A stretch of DNA of 6,291 nt from Acholeplasmataceae bacterium (GCA_012840905.1 DUVT01000162.1:1-6291); one strand, 5' to 3'. Shown: positions 1-6,102, counted from the stretch's first letter. Notes: generated from the letters alone by a model not told the origin. Numbers and translations: made by a program.

Positions 1-1
1 T

Positions 2-823
2 ACAAACCTCGGTGGCCAAGAAATCTTAATTTTAGTAATTATAGTAATATATTTTGTCTTTTCAAAAAAAATTGGACAACAATTAGGTTATACAATATTT
101 TTATCATTACTAGTTAACAATACATTAAAAGTAATTGTAGATAGAGTAAGACCTTTTAATCATCCGAAAGCAACATATACAGTAGATGAAGACGTGATGG
201 CGCATGCAACTGGAATGTCTTTTCCAAGCGGACATGCACAAAATTCATCTGTAACATACTTTTCGGTAGCAATGAATTATAAACAAAAAAAGATTTGGCT
301 TATTGCATCAATCATAGTAATCCTTGTTGCACTATCAAGAGTGGTTCTAGGTGTTCATTATCCAAGTGACGTTATTGTTGCTGTCTTACTAGGTTTAGGA
401 TTTGCAATAGTTGGTACTAAATTACATGAAAAGTATGCTACTACCCTAAAAGGTAAAATGATTTTATATATAACAACTGCAGCTATATTCTTACCATTTA
501 TACTAATTTATTTTAGTAAAATTAATACAAACTATATTGGTTATAAAGATTTGTTTACTATTTATAGTTTCTATTTAGGGTTTATTCTAGCTGTATATTT
601 AGAAAATAGATTTGTAGATTTTAATGAAGATATACATTTAAAGTATCGAATCATTCGTGCTGTTATTGCGGTTGTAATTATTTTAAGTTTAATGTTAGGG
701 CTTAAGTTTATTTTCCCTAAAGATAATATTTTCTTTGATATGATTAGGTATTTCTCGCTATCATTTGTTGGTTTAGGAATATACCCAATTGTATTTAAAA
801 ATAGTCTATTTAAAACAAAATAG
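2..823 (+). CDS. PAP2-family membrane phosphatase, 5' end cut off by the window
   Basis: The frame is open from position 2 without a stop, giving 273 visible residues; the first in-frame GTG/ATG codons (194, 197) lie inside the conserved domain and are not the start. All three phosphatase motifs of the PAP2/lipid phosphate phosphatase superfamily are visible: K43-x6-R50-P51 (encoded upstream of 194), P75-S-G-H78, and S112-R113-x5-H119-x3-D123. In this family the two histidines carry out phosphoryl transfer and acid-base catalysis on lipid phosphates such as undecaprenyl pyrophosphate, phosphatidate or phosphatidylglycerophosphate, at the outer membrane face. After the third motif and one further hydrophobic helix there are about 120 residues with some four more hydrophobic segments, a C-terminal membrane extension of unknown role. 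The missing N-terminus is probably a few tens of residues. Substrate cannot be told. The TAG stop lies within the terminator stem shared with mnmE. Confidence 0.9.
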   Translation, partial: TNLGGQEILILVIIVIYFVFSKKIGQQLGYTIFLSLLVNNTLKVIVDRVRPFNHPKATYTVDEDVMAHATGMSFPSGHAQNSSVTYFSVAMNYKQKKIWLIASIIVILVALSRVVLGVHYPSDVIVAVLLGLGFAIVGTKLHEKYATTLKGKMILYITTAAIFLPFILIYFSKINTNYIGYKDLFTIYSFYLGFILAVYLENRFVDFNEDIHLKYRIIRAVIAVVIILSLMLGLKFIFPKDNIFFDMIRYFSLSFVGLGIYPIVFKNSLFKTK

Positions 824-845
824 TGGCATTTAGCCACTATTTTTT
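817..845. terminator. Bidirectional intrinsic terminator between the PAP2 gene and mnmE
   Basis: A perfect 11-bp stem, AAAATAGTGGC (817-827) and GCCACTATTTT (833-843), encloses a 5-nt loop (ATTTA). On the plus strand it runs into a T-rich tract (840-850). On the minus strand it is followed by TTTTGTTTTAAAT. It therefore can stop both convergent genes. The PAP2 stop codon (821-823) is inside the left arm and the mnmE stop codon (844-846) abuts the right arm, so almost no spacer DNA is used. Confidence 0.85.
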
Positions 846-2196
846 ATTTTCCTAAACAGAACTTAGAGAATAACTCATCAAGTAATGCTTCAGGATTATT
901 TTCACCAATAATCTCACCTAATGCTTGCCATGCTAAAGTGAGGTCAATATTAATCATATCTATAACTTCACCAACCTCAGCAGATGATAGTCCACTTTCA
1001 AGATGTCTTTTTGCTTCTTTTAATTTTGCAATATGTCTTGCATTCCCTATATATGTTGAGTCAATCTCTGTAATATCAGATATATTAGTTATTTCTTTAA
1101 TTTTATTTTCAACCTTTTCAATATCTTCATGATTAAATGTAGAAATTAAGATGTAATCATCAAATACACTAAGGTCGATTTTTTTATTTAGATCACTTTT
1201 ATTAATTACTATTATTCTGGTTTTATCTTTTGTAGATTCTAATAGTTCTAAATCTTGAGGTTCAAGTTCACTACTGTAATCAAAGACTAAGATTACTAGT
1301 TGTGCATCTTTTAAAACTTCTTTAGTTTTTTCAACCCCAATTCGTTCTACAACATCTTTTGTTTCTCTAATTCCAGCGGTATCAATTAAGTTTAAGATAA
1401 CGCCACCAACATTAACAACACCCTCAACTACATCTCTGGTTGTCCCTGCAATGTTTGTAACAATTGCTTTATTTTGACGTAAAAGTGAGTTTAAGAGTGA
1501 AGATTTACCTACATTGGGTTTACCAATGATTGCAGTATCAATTCCTTCTTTAATTATTTGTGATGTTTCACTTTTTTCGATTATTTCATCAATACTCTTT
1601 AAAAGTTTCGTAATAATAGGAATTAATAGACCAGTTGTTATTTCTTCTTCATCTTCATATTCTGGATAATCAATATTAACTTCAATTCTTGCAATACATG
1701 TTAATATATCTGAACGAAAACTCTCAATTAGTTTTCTAATGTCGCCTCTTAAGCCCATATTAGCCATTTTTAAACTACTTTGAGTTCTTGCTTCAATTAA
1801 ATCACTAACAGCTTCAGCTTGTGTGAGGTCAATTCTACCATTCATAAATGCGCGTTTTGTAAACTCACCTGGTTCAGCAAGCCTTGCTCCGCTTGAGAGA
1901 AGAAGTTCTAAAATTTTGTTTGTAACAAAAATCCCACCATGACAACTTATTTCTACTACATCTTCCCTAGTAAAAGTTTTAGGTGCTTTAAATACTGTAA
2001 CTAAAACTTCATCAATAATTTCTTTATTTTCATTAATAATATGGCCATAGTGGACTGTATGTGATTTTACTTTTTTTAAATTTTTACCTCTAAAAACTTT
2101 ATTTGCAATTTCGATTGCTTCGCTTCCGCTCATTCTTACAATTGAAAGAGCGCCTTTACCAAAAGCAGTTGAAATAGCCGCTATTGTATCTAACAT
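844..2196 (-). CDS. mnmE: tRNA uridine-5-carboxymethylaminomethyl modification GTPase MnmE (TrmE/ThdF)
   Basis: With MnmG this cytoplasmic enzyme installs the (carboxymethyl)aminomethyl group on wobble U34 of certain tRNAs, using 5,10-methylene-THF and GTP hydrolysis. The 450-residue protein has the usual family length. It starts with the typical MLDTIAAIST...GALSIVRMSG of the tetrahydrofolate-binding N-terminal domain (about 1-118), followed by a helical domain. The inserted G domain has G1 GKPNVGKSS (225-233, with the K+-coordinating type Asn228), G2 GTTRD (251-255), G3 DTAG (272-275) and G4 NKSD (332-335). The C-terminus has the FCLGK signature with the conserved Cys447. All key residues are present. 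The Shine-Dalgarno AAGGTG (2204-2209) lies 7 nt before the ATG and overlaps the stop codon of the upstream permuted-papain gene 11 bp away, so the two are very likely co-transcribed. mnmG, the usual next gene, is absent; the transcript ends at the 817-845 hairpin. Confidence 0.98.
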   Translation of the reverse strand: MLDTIAAISTAFGKGALSIVRMSGSEAIEIANKVFRGKNLKKVKSHTVHYGHIINENKEIIDEVLVTVFKAPKTFTREDVVEISCHGGIFVTNKILELLLSSGARLAEPGEFTKRAFMNGRIDLTQAEAVSDLIEARTQSSLKMANMGLRGDIRKLIESFRSDILTCIARIEVNIDYPEYEDEEEITTGLLIPIITKLLKSIDEIIEKSETSQIIKEGIDTAIIGKPNVGKSSLLNSLLRQNKAIVTNIAGTTRDVVEGVVNVGGVILNLIDTAGIRETKDVVERIGVEKTKEVLKDAQLVILVFDYSSELEPQDLELLESTKDKTRIIVINKSDLNKKIDLSVFDDYILISTFNHEDIEKVENKIKEITNISDITEIDSTYIGNARHIAKLKEAKRHLESGLSSAEVGEVIDMINIDLTLAWQALGEIIGENNPEALLDELFSKFCLGK

Positions 2197-2207
2197 ATTT
2201 ATTCACC

Positions 2208-3017
2208 TTATTCTTGTTCTAAAAAGTATACATTAAAGACTTTTTCTCCATCAACTATTATTGTTTCTCTTAAGAAAAAGATATATGTATTTTTACTTAT
2301 GATAATATCGTTACCGGTTGTTGCAAAATGGTCATAATTAATATTTATTCCTGCATGTTTTGCAGCTCTACTTACTAAATCTGTACAGTAAAATGTATGA
2401 TGGCGATTAAATAAGAAAGTATAGTTATAACCTTTCCCAAGTTGATTATTAGCATATTCAATCATTTTATCGCGATCTTCTTCAGTAGTATTTTTTATTC
2501 TTAAGCCAATAATGATTGGAGATTCCGATTTTTCTTGGAGTTGATCTTCAACCATCATCCAATCATTCAAACTTTCAACAACCTTATTATACTCTGGTGT
2601 GCTTGCGTTTCCTAATACTTCATACATCATTCTGCCATCATCACGAGAATTAATAGTTGCATGCCCAACAAAGAAGTTTTTTGATAAGAATCCAACAAGT
2701 GGATCTAATACCGCTACTCCTCGCATTGGGTTACGATTTGTAATAATTACATCTGTTTTGGAGCCAATAATTCTTTCATCGATTGTAAAAGTATTTCTTG
2801 ATACATCTTCATAATCATATTCTTTTTTAACGCGATAATAATGGACATTTTTAAGGTTTTCATCTGGTCCTATATATTCAGCTCTTGCTTTAAAATCTTC
2901 TATCTTATCATTTACAATTGCTTTTTCATAAAAACCATTGATAAAAAAGATTAATCCTAAACCTAAAATTATAAGTAATGTATGTTTTATAAAGCGCAAG
3001 AATTTTTTAGTAATCAT
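2208..3017 (-). CDS. Membrane-anchored permuted papain-fold (YiiX/NlpC-P60-like) putative thiol hydrolase
   Basis: I recognise a circularly permuted papain-like layout rather than a specific enzyme. Numbered from the upstream GTG (3026), a basic N-terminus is followed by one hydrophobic helix (about 15-31), predicted as a signal anchor with the rest outside the cell. The later candidate catalytic residues come in permuted order: His122 in FVGHATI, Glu136 in MYEVLG, and Cys214 in HTFYCTDLVSRAAKHAGI. This order (His, acidic, then Cys heading a helix) fits the YiiX/YaeF permuted NlpC/P60 group, whose members are thought to act on amide or ester bonds in lipids or peptides; the substrate here is unknown. 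I prefer ATG 3017 (269 aa) over GTG 3026 (272 aa), because AGGTG at 3024-3028 sits 6 nt before the ATG but overlaps the GTG itself. It is first in a two-gene unit with mnmE and divergent from the Fic gene. Confidence is good for fold, low for reaction. Confidence 0.75.
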   Translation of the reverse strand: MITKKFLRFIKHTLLIILGLGLIFFINGFYEKAIVNDKIEDFKARAEYIGPDENLKNVHYYRVKKEYDYEDVSRNTFTIDERIIGSKTDVIITNRNPMRGVAVLDPLVGFLSKNFFVGHATINSRDDGRMMYEVLGNASTPEYNKVVESLNDWMMVEDQLQEKSESPIIIGLRIKNTTEEDRDKMIEYANNQLGKGYNYTFLFNRHHTFYCTDLVSRAAKHAGININYDHFATTGNDIIISKNTYIFFLRETIIVDGEKVFNVYFLEQE

Positions 3018-3023
3018 TTTGTA

Positions 3024-3028
3024 CACCT
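3024..3028 (-). promoter_or_regulatory. Shine-Dalgarno site that decides the start of the permuted-papain gene
   Basis: On the minus strand AGGTG is followed after 6 nt by ATG at 3017. The competing GTG start at 3026 is made of the last three bases of this same AGGTG and has no Shine-Dalgarno sequence of its own upstream. mnmE downstream uses a similar AAGGTG site, so this form of the motif is used in this genome. Confidence 0.7.
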
Positions 3029-3047
3029 ACTTAAAATATCTATATTT

Positions 3048-3076
3048 ATTATACTTGTTAATGTACACTTTTTCAA
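3048..3076 (-). promoter_or_regulatory. Sigma-A-type promoter for the permuted-papain gene and mnmE
   Basis: Read on the minus strand, TTGAAA (3076-3071, five of six matches to TTGACA), a 17-nt spacer and a perfect TATAAT (3053-3048) precede the ATG at 3017. Transcription should start near 3041, giving a leader of about 24 nt. Because no terminator separates the two genes, this promoter probably also transcribes mnmE. The spacer contains TGTACAC (3062-3068), repeated at 3020-3026. Confidence 0.75.
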
Positions 3077-3124
3077 CATTTATAAATTTAAAACTATTTA
3101 TATCTTTATTATGTAAAAAACTTG

Positions 3125-3133
3125 TGTTATAAT
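3125..3133 (+). promoter_or_regulatory. Extended -10 promoter for the Fic gene
   Basis: TGTTATAAT is a perfect TATAAT (3128-3133) preceded by the TG of an extended -10 element. The hexamer 17 nt upstream, TTTATT (3105-3110), matches the -35 consensus at only three positions, consistent with an extended -10 promoter that depends little on -35. The expected start is near 3140, about 22 nt before the ATG. Confidence 0.65.
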
Positions 3134-3161
3134 TATCTTAGATATATTAGGAGGTTCAAAA

Positions 3162-3857
3162 ATGAATGACTTGCCGTTAGTAAAGATGCAAGAAATTGCA
3201 TCTGAAAAGTTCGACTTAGCTAATTTCCCTGTTGATTTTATCGCAAATTTTATTTACCATTCTCTTTCTTTTGAAAGCCAAAATCTAACATTAGAAGCTG
3301 TTAAAAATGTATTAGAGGATCAACCTTCTACTTTAGAAGAGAAGCGAGTAATCGCAATCAAAAATTACAGAAAAGCAATTGATTTCGTATTCGAAAAGGT
3401 AAAAAACAAAGAAGACCTTGATGAAAATGCATTAAAAGATCTACATGAGATTTTAATGGACGAAGTAAATGTTGGGGGCCTGTATCGTAATGTTGATATT
3501 TCTATTCAAGGTTCTAATCATACGCCACCAGGACATCTAAAGGTTTATGACCGTATGAAAAAATATTTTGTTACTTTGGCTGATTATCCTACGAATACAT
3601 TTGATGAAATAATTGAAAAAGCAGCTTTTAGCTTGTTACAATTAGACAAAATCCATCCTTTTTTAGATGGTAACGGAAAATTAGCAAGAATGGTATTAAA
3701 TTATCATTTATTAATGAATGGCCTAGCGCCTGTAGTATTTCCTTATACTGAAAAACAATATTATTTTGAATGCATTGAAGAATTTAAAGTTAATAAAAGT
3801 ATTGCTTGTTTTAAAGAATATTTAATTAAATTAGAAAAAGAAGCTCTTGGAGTATAA
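3162..3857 (+). CDS. Fic-domain protein (putative AMP transferase), class II-like with a Lys variant motif
   Basis: The 231-residue protein carries the Fic core H165-P-F-L-D-G-N-G-K173-L-A-R176. It matches HxFx(D/E)GNGRxxR except that the first Arg is Lys. Fic enzymes transfer AMP (sometimes other phosphate-containing groups) from a nucleotide to a hydroxyl side chain of a target protein; His165 would be the base and Asp169 would bind the metal. Upstream, GLYRNVDISIQGSNHTPPGH (106-125) fits the target-binding flap. Near the N-terminus, S34-LSF-E38-S39 sits where class II Fic proteins have the inhibitory (S/T)xxxE(G/N) helix, with the key Glu kept but Ser at the last position; NLTLEAV follows as in that family. 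A strong AGGAGG (3149-3154) lies 7 nt before the ATG. It is transcribed alone, divergent from the permuted-papain gene and convergent with jag. No DNA-binding domain or separate antitoxin gene is seen. Target unknown. Confidence 0.9.
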   Translation: MNDLPLVKMQEIASEKFDLANFPVDFIANFIYHSLSFESQNLTLEAVKNVLEDQPSTLEEKRVIAIKNYRKAIDFVFEKVKNKEDLDENALKDLHEILMDEVNVGGLYRNVDISIQGSNHTPPGHLKVYDRMKKYFVTLADYPTNTFDEIIEKAAFSLLQLDKIHPFLDGNGKLARMVLNYHLLMNGLAPVVFPYTEKQYYFECIEEFKVNKSIACFKEYLIKLEKEALGV

Positions 3858-3878
3858 TATAAAATTTGGTATATTAAA

Positions 3879-3917
3879 AGGTTTTAAAGTAATCTTGCTT
3901 TAAAACCTCTTTTTTTT
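3879..3917. terminator. Intrinsic terminator shared by the Fic gene and jag
   Basis: A perfect 11-bp stem, AGGTTTTAAAG (3879-3889) and CTTTAAAACCT (3898-3908), with an 8-nt loop is followed on the plus strand by eight T residues (3910-3917). On the minus strand the same stem is followed by only TTTTAATAT, so it should work well for the Fic gene and more weakly for jag. The T-run overlaps the jag stop codon (3916-3918). Confidence 0.85.
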
Positions 3918-4581
3918 ATTCTTCTGTTTTTTCTTGTTGAGTTTTTTCTCTCGGTTGATAATTTGAATTATATTCAATAATTAATGTTCTATTTGGTTCT
4001 TCACCTACTGAATATGTTTTTACATTTTTCCAAGTAGATAATTTATTGTGAATAATTTTACGTTCATAAGCATTTAAGCGATTAAGTTGTACTTTTCTTC
4101 TTGATCTTGCCACTTGTTTTGCATAGTTCGTTGCCATCATTTCTAAATTTCTTTCACGGCGTTTTTTGTAGCCACTTATATCAAGGAAAACAACTTTTTT
4201 ATCTTCTTCTGGATAGTAGTTATTTACTACAATATTTACTAATGATTGTAAGGCGATTAATGTTTTACCACCTTTACCAATTAGGTAACTATTTAATTCT
4301 CCAGCTTCAACATTAAATTCTACGTTATTGCCACGAACTTTCTTTTCAATAAAACCTTGAATATTATTGTTATCAAGTAACATTTGAATATATTCTTTAC
4401 CTCTTGTAATTCCATCTGCATCTAAAACTGCTTCTACAGAGATTTTTCCACCTATTCCTAAGAAACCCTTTTTTTGATTAACGATTGTAAAAGTTAATTC
4501 GGATTCACTAACCTTGAATTCTTCAACCGCTAATTGTTTGGCTTCATCCAAAGTTTTTACTTCATATAACCTTCTTTTCAT
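3916..4581 (-). CDS. jag: Jag (KhpB/EloR) RNA-binding protein with Jag-N, KH and R3H domains
   Basis: This 221-residue cytoplasmic protein has the full Jag architecture. The Jag-N domain (about 1-52) contains the characteristic KKGFLGIGGK (37-46). The KH domain (about 72-138) has the RNA-contacting GKGG loop (102-105). The R3H domain (about 140-205) has R174-KII-H178 within LNAYERKIIH. A short charged, Gln/Glu-rich tail closes the protein. In Bacillus and Streptococcus relatives it is encoded beside YidC/SpoIIIJ, binds RNA with KhpA and affects cell elongation and division; that role here is inferred from homology. The start is fixed by AAGGAG (4588-4593), which overlaps the yidC stop (TAAGGAG), 10 bp separating the genes, so translation is probably linked. 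It is the last gene of the rpmH unit and ends at the 3879-3917 hairpin. Unlike in Bacillus, mnmE does not follow directly. Confidence 0.96.
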   Translation of the reverse strand: MKRRLYEVKTLDEAKQLAVEEFKVSESELTFTIVNQKKGFLGIGGKISVEAVLDADGITRGKEYIQMLLDNNNIQGFIEKKVRGNNVEFNVEAGELNSYLIGKGGKTLIALQSLVNIVVNNYYPEEDKKVVFLDISGYKKRRERNLEMMATNYAKQVARSRRKVQLNRLNAYERKIIHNKLSTWKNVKTYSVGEEPNRTLIIEYNSNYQPREKTQQEKTEE

Positions 4582-4591
4582 TTTTTTCTCC

Positions 4592-5521
4592 TTAATACTT
4601 AGCTTTTAATTGTTCCAAGCGTTTTTTACTAAATTTATGACTAACATAACCTTGTAACATAGTATATAAGTTTCCTGCTAACCAATATAAACCTAGAGCT
4701 GCTGTACTTTGGTATACGAAAAATACCATCATTGCAGTCATACCATACATCATTATTTTCATTGTGTTTTCAGTTTGTTTTTGTGCATCAGTAGGTTGAG
4801 GTCTACGATATGCAGGTACATTTGCTAATGATTCTTCTTTAGCTTTCTTTTGTCTACGACTAACTAAAATTTGACTTATGATTTGGGTAATACCAACGAT
4901 AGCTGCAAGAATTATTATACCCCAAGTTTGCATTTGACCAATTGGTTCACCAGTTACGATATCTAGACGTCCTTGGAATAAATCAACTCCTAGGAAATTA
5001 CCTTTTAAGAAGCCAAAATCTAGTGGATAGTCACCATTTCTAGTTAATGGAACTCTTTGTAGTGTTTGGAAAAAGGCAATAAAGATTGGGAATTGTATAA
5101 ATGGAAGTAAGCAGCCTCCTAAACCAATCCCATACTTTTTATAAAGTTGCATCATTTCCATTTGTTTTCTTTGCATACTTTCAGGATCTGTTTTGCCTTC
5201 ATACTTTGCTTCTAATTTTGCTTGTTCTGGACCTACCAATTGCATTTTTAAGCTTAAGTCATTTGTCTTAGCATAAATTGGCCATGCAAGTGTTCTTACG
5301 ATAATTGTTGCAAGAATAATAACTACACCATAATGACCGAAAGCTACTGTTTTACCTAAACCATACATTAAAGCAGCCATTGGCCAAACTAATATATCAA
5401 TAATACCGTTAAACCCAGTAATTGGTTTATAGTCAATTGGTTGTCTTCCACATCCAGTTAATAATATAAGCAGGAAGGCAAAAACACCTAGTACTAATAG
5501 CTTTTTACTTTGCTTCTTCAT
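4592..5521 (-). CDS. yidC: YidC/SpoIIIJ/Oxa1-family membrane protein insertase, lipoprotein type
   Basis: The protein (309 residues) inserts membrane proteins into the lipid bilayer, alone or with SecYEG. It has a basic N-terminus, a hydrophobic signal helix and a lipobox ending LTGC (Cys24), so it should be lipid-modified as in Gram-positive YidC proteins. The core follows: a helix with Arg76 in IIVRTLAWPI, matching the groove arginine of Bacillus YidC; a charged cytoplasmic hairpin (about 85-130); GGCLLPFIQFPIFIAFFQTL (second core helix, 135-154); a third helix (about 200-220); a charged cytoplasmic loop (221-254); and the closing pair of helices with the typical LGLYWLAGNLYTMLQ (276-290). 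The C-terminal tail is short and basic. The ATG overlaps the last 17 bases of rnpA and AAGGAG (5527-5532) lies inside rnpA, so translation is probably coupled. The large L2B domain of Proteobacterial YidC is absent, as expected. Confidence 0.97.
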   Translation of the reverse strand: MKKQSKKLLVLGVFAFLLILLTGCGRQPIDYKPITGFNGIIDILVWPMAALMYGLGKTVAFGHYGVVIILATIIVRTLAWPIYAKTNDLSLKMQLVGPEQAKLEAKYEGKTDPESMQRKQMEMMQLYKKYGIGLGGCLLPFIQFPIFIAFFQTLQRVPLTRNGDYPLDFGFLKGNFLGVDLFQGRLDIVTGEPIGQMQTWGIIILAAIVGITQIISQILVSRRQKKAKEESLANVPAYRRPQPTDAQKQTENTMKIMMYGMTAMMVFFVYQSTAALGLYWLAGNLYTMLQGYVSHKFSKKRLEQLKAKY

Positions 5522-5852
5522 GTTTTCTCCTTAATATTTTTTCTATTAAATAATTTATCTGTTTTTCTTTTTCTTGAAATGTCAGCTTGTCCACTTGATC
5601 TTTTACAACCACTAACATCTTCAAGTTTTTTAACCTTGGTAATAGTTTTCTAAAAATTTCTTTAGTAACTCTCTTTTCATAGTTTCTCTTTACAGCAGTT
5701 TTAAATCTTTTTGTAATAGAAAAAGCTAATTTTGGTGTCTCTTCATTATAATATTCAAAATAAATAGCATAATACCTATTCCCGACACTTTGTTTCTTTT
5801 TAATTAGCTTTTCTATTTCATAACTTTTCTTAAGACTGTACTTTCTATTCAT
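5505..5852 (-). CDS. rnpA: Ribonuclease P protein component
   Basis: The small basic protein (115 residues, usual length) binds the RNase P RNA and helps it cleave 5' leaders from pre-tRNAs. The start MNRKYSLKKSYEIEKLIKKK and NRYYAIYF (25-32) match the first strands of the family, which bind the pre-tRNA leader. KLAFSITKRFKTAVKRNYEKR (41-61) contains the signature helix, but the usual RNR core reads R56-N57-Y58, with Tyr in place of the second basic residue. Basic residues dominate the rest. AAGGAG (5858-5863) lies 5 nt before the ATG. The gene lies 83 bp downstream of rpmH, the conserved order, and overlaps yidC by 17 bp. The RNase P RNA itself (rnpB) is not in the window. Confidence 0.96.
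   Translation of the reverse strand: MNRKYSLKKSYEIEKLIKKKQSVGNRYYAIYFEYYNEETPKLAFSITKRFKTAVKRNYEKRVTKEIFRKLLPRLKNLKMLVVVKDQVDKLTFQEKEKQINYLIEKILRRKHEEAK
5527..5532 (-). promoter_or_regulatory. Shine-Dalgarno site of yidC inside the rnpA coding region
   Basis: AAGGAG lies 5 nt before the yidC ATG and within the last codons of rnpA. The surrounding sequence TTAAGGAGAAAACATGAA is identical to the rnpA initiation region (5858-5863 and flanks), and the jag site is close to it (TTAAGGAGAAAAAAATGAA). This supports the overlapping start for yidC. Confidence 0.8.
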
Positions 5853-5871
5853 GTTTTCTCCTTAACATAAG

Positions 5872-5924
5872 AAAAAAAGACCACAAAACAAAACAATCAA
5901 TAATTTTTTGACTTACAAGTGGTC
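5872..5924 (-). terminator. Possible weak terminator or attenuator between rpmH and rnpA
   Basis: On the minus strand GACCAC (5924-5919) can pair with GTGGTC (5884-5879), immediately followed by seven T residues (5878-5872). The 34-nt interior is long but can fold a second short stem (CAAAA with TTTTG). The outer stem is only 6 bp, so termination is likely partial. This would let L34 be made in excess over RNase P protein from one promoter. It could also simply be an mRNA structure. Confidence 0.45.
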
Positions 5925-5935
5925 CAGGAATTTCT

Positions 5936-6070
5936 CTATGCAGTTAATCTTTTTCTACCTTTGCGACGTCTACGAGCTAAGACTTTTCTTCCACCGACAG
6001 TAGCCATTCTTGCCCTAAAGCCGTGTGTCTTGCTTTGTTTACGTTTATTAGGTTGGAATGTTCTTTTCAT
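5936..6070 (-). CDS. rpmH: 50S ribosomal protein L34
   Basis: The gene encodes a 44-residue, very basic protein of the large ribosomal subunit. It begins [18 protein letters not shown], continues [20 protein letters not shown] and ends RKRLTA, a full-length match to bacterial L34. A strong AAGGAGGA (6077-6084) lies 6 nt before the ATG. It is the first gene of the rpmH-rnpA-yidC-jag unit and is read from the promoter at 6103-6131. The stop is TAG. It is complete with no odd residues. Confidence 0.98.
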   Translation of the reverse strand: MKRTFQPNKRKQSKTHGFRARMATVGGRKVLARRRRKGRKRLTA

Positions 6071-6102
6071 AATAGATCCTCCTTATTAAACTATGCTTAT
6101 CT

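Noticed and set aside
194..199. GTG at 194 or ATG at 197 as the start of the PAP2 gene
   Set aside because: The same frame is open back to position 2 and encodes the K-x6-RP phosphatase motif upstream, so these codons are internal and the gene is cut by the window edge.
571..837. 88-codon open frame on the minus strand
   Set aside because: It lies opposite the membrane extension of the PAP2 gene, has no recognisable features, and runs across the terminator hairpin.
3024..3026. GTG 3026 as start of the permuted-papain protein
   Set aside because: It forms part of the AGGTG Shine-Dalgarno site of the ATG at 3017 and has no site of its own.
3078..3087. Palindrome ATTTATAAAT between the divergent promoters
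   Set aside because: A pure A/T palindrome of 10 bases is expected by chance in sequence this AT-rich.
3162..3857. Fic protein as a Doc-type toxin of a toxin-antitoxin pair
   Set aside because: The protein is longer than Doc, has the full GNG motif and an N-terminal inhibitory-type helix, and no small antitoxin gene is adjacent.
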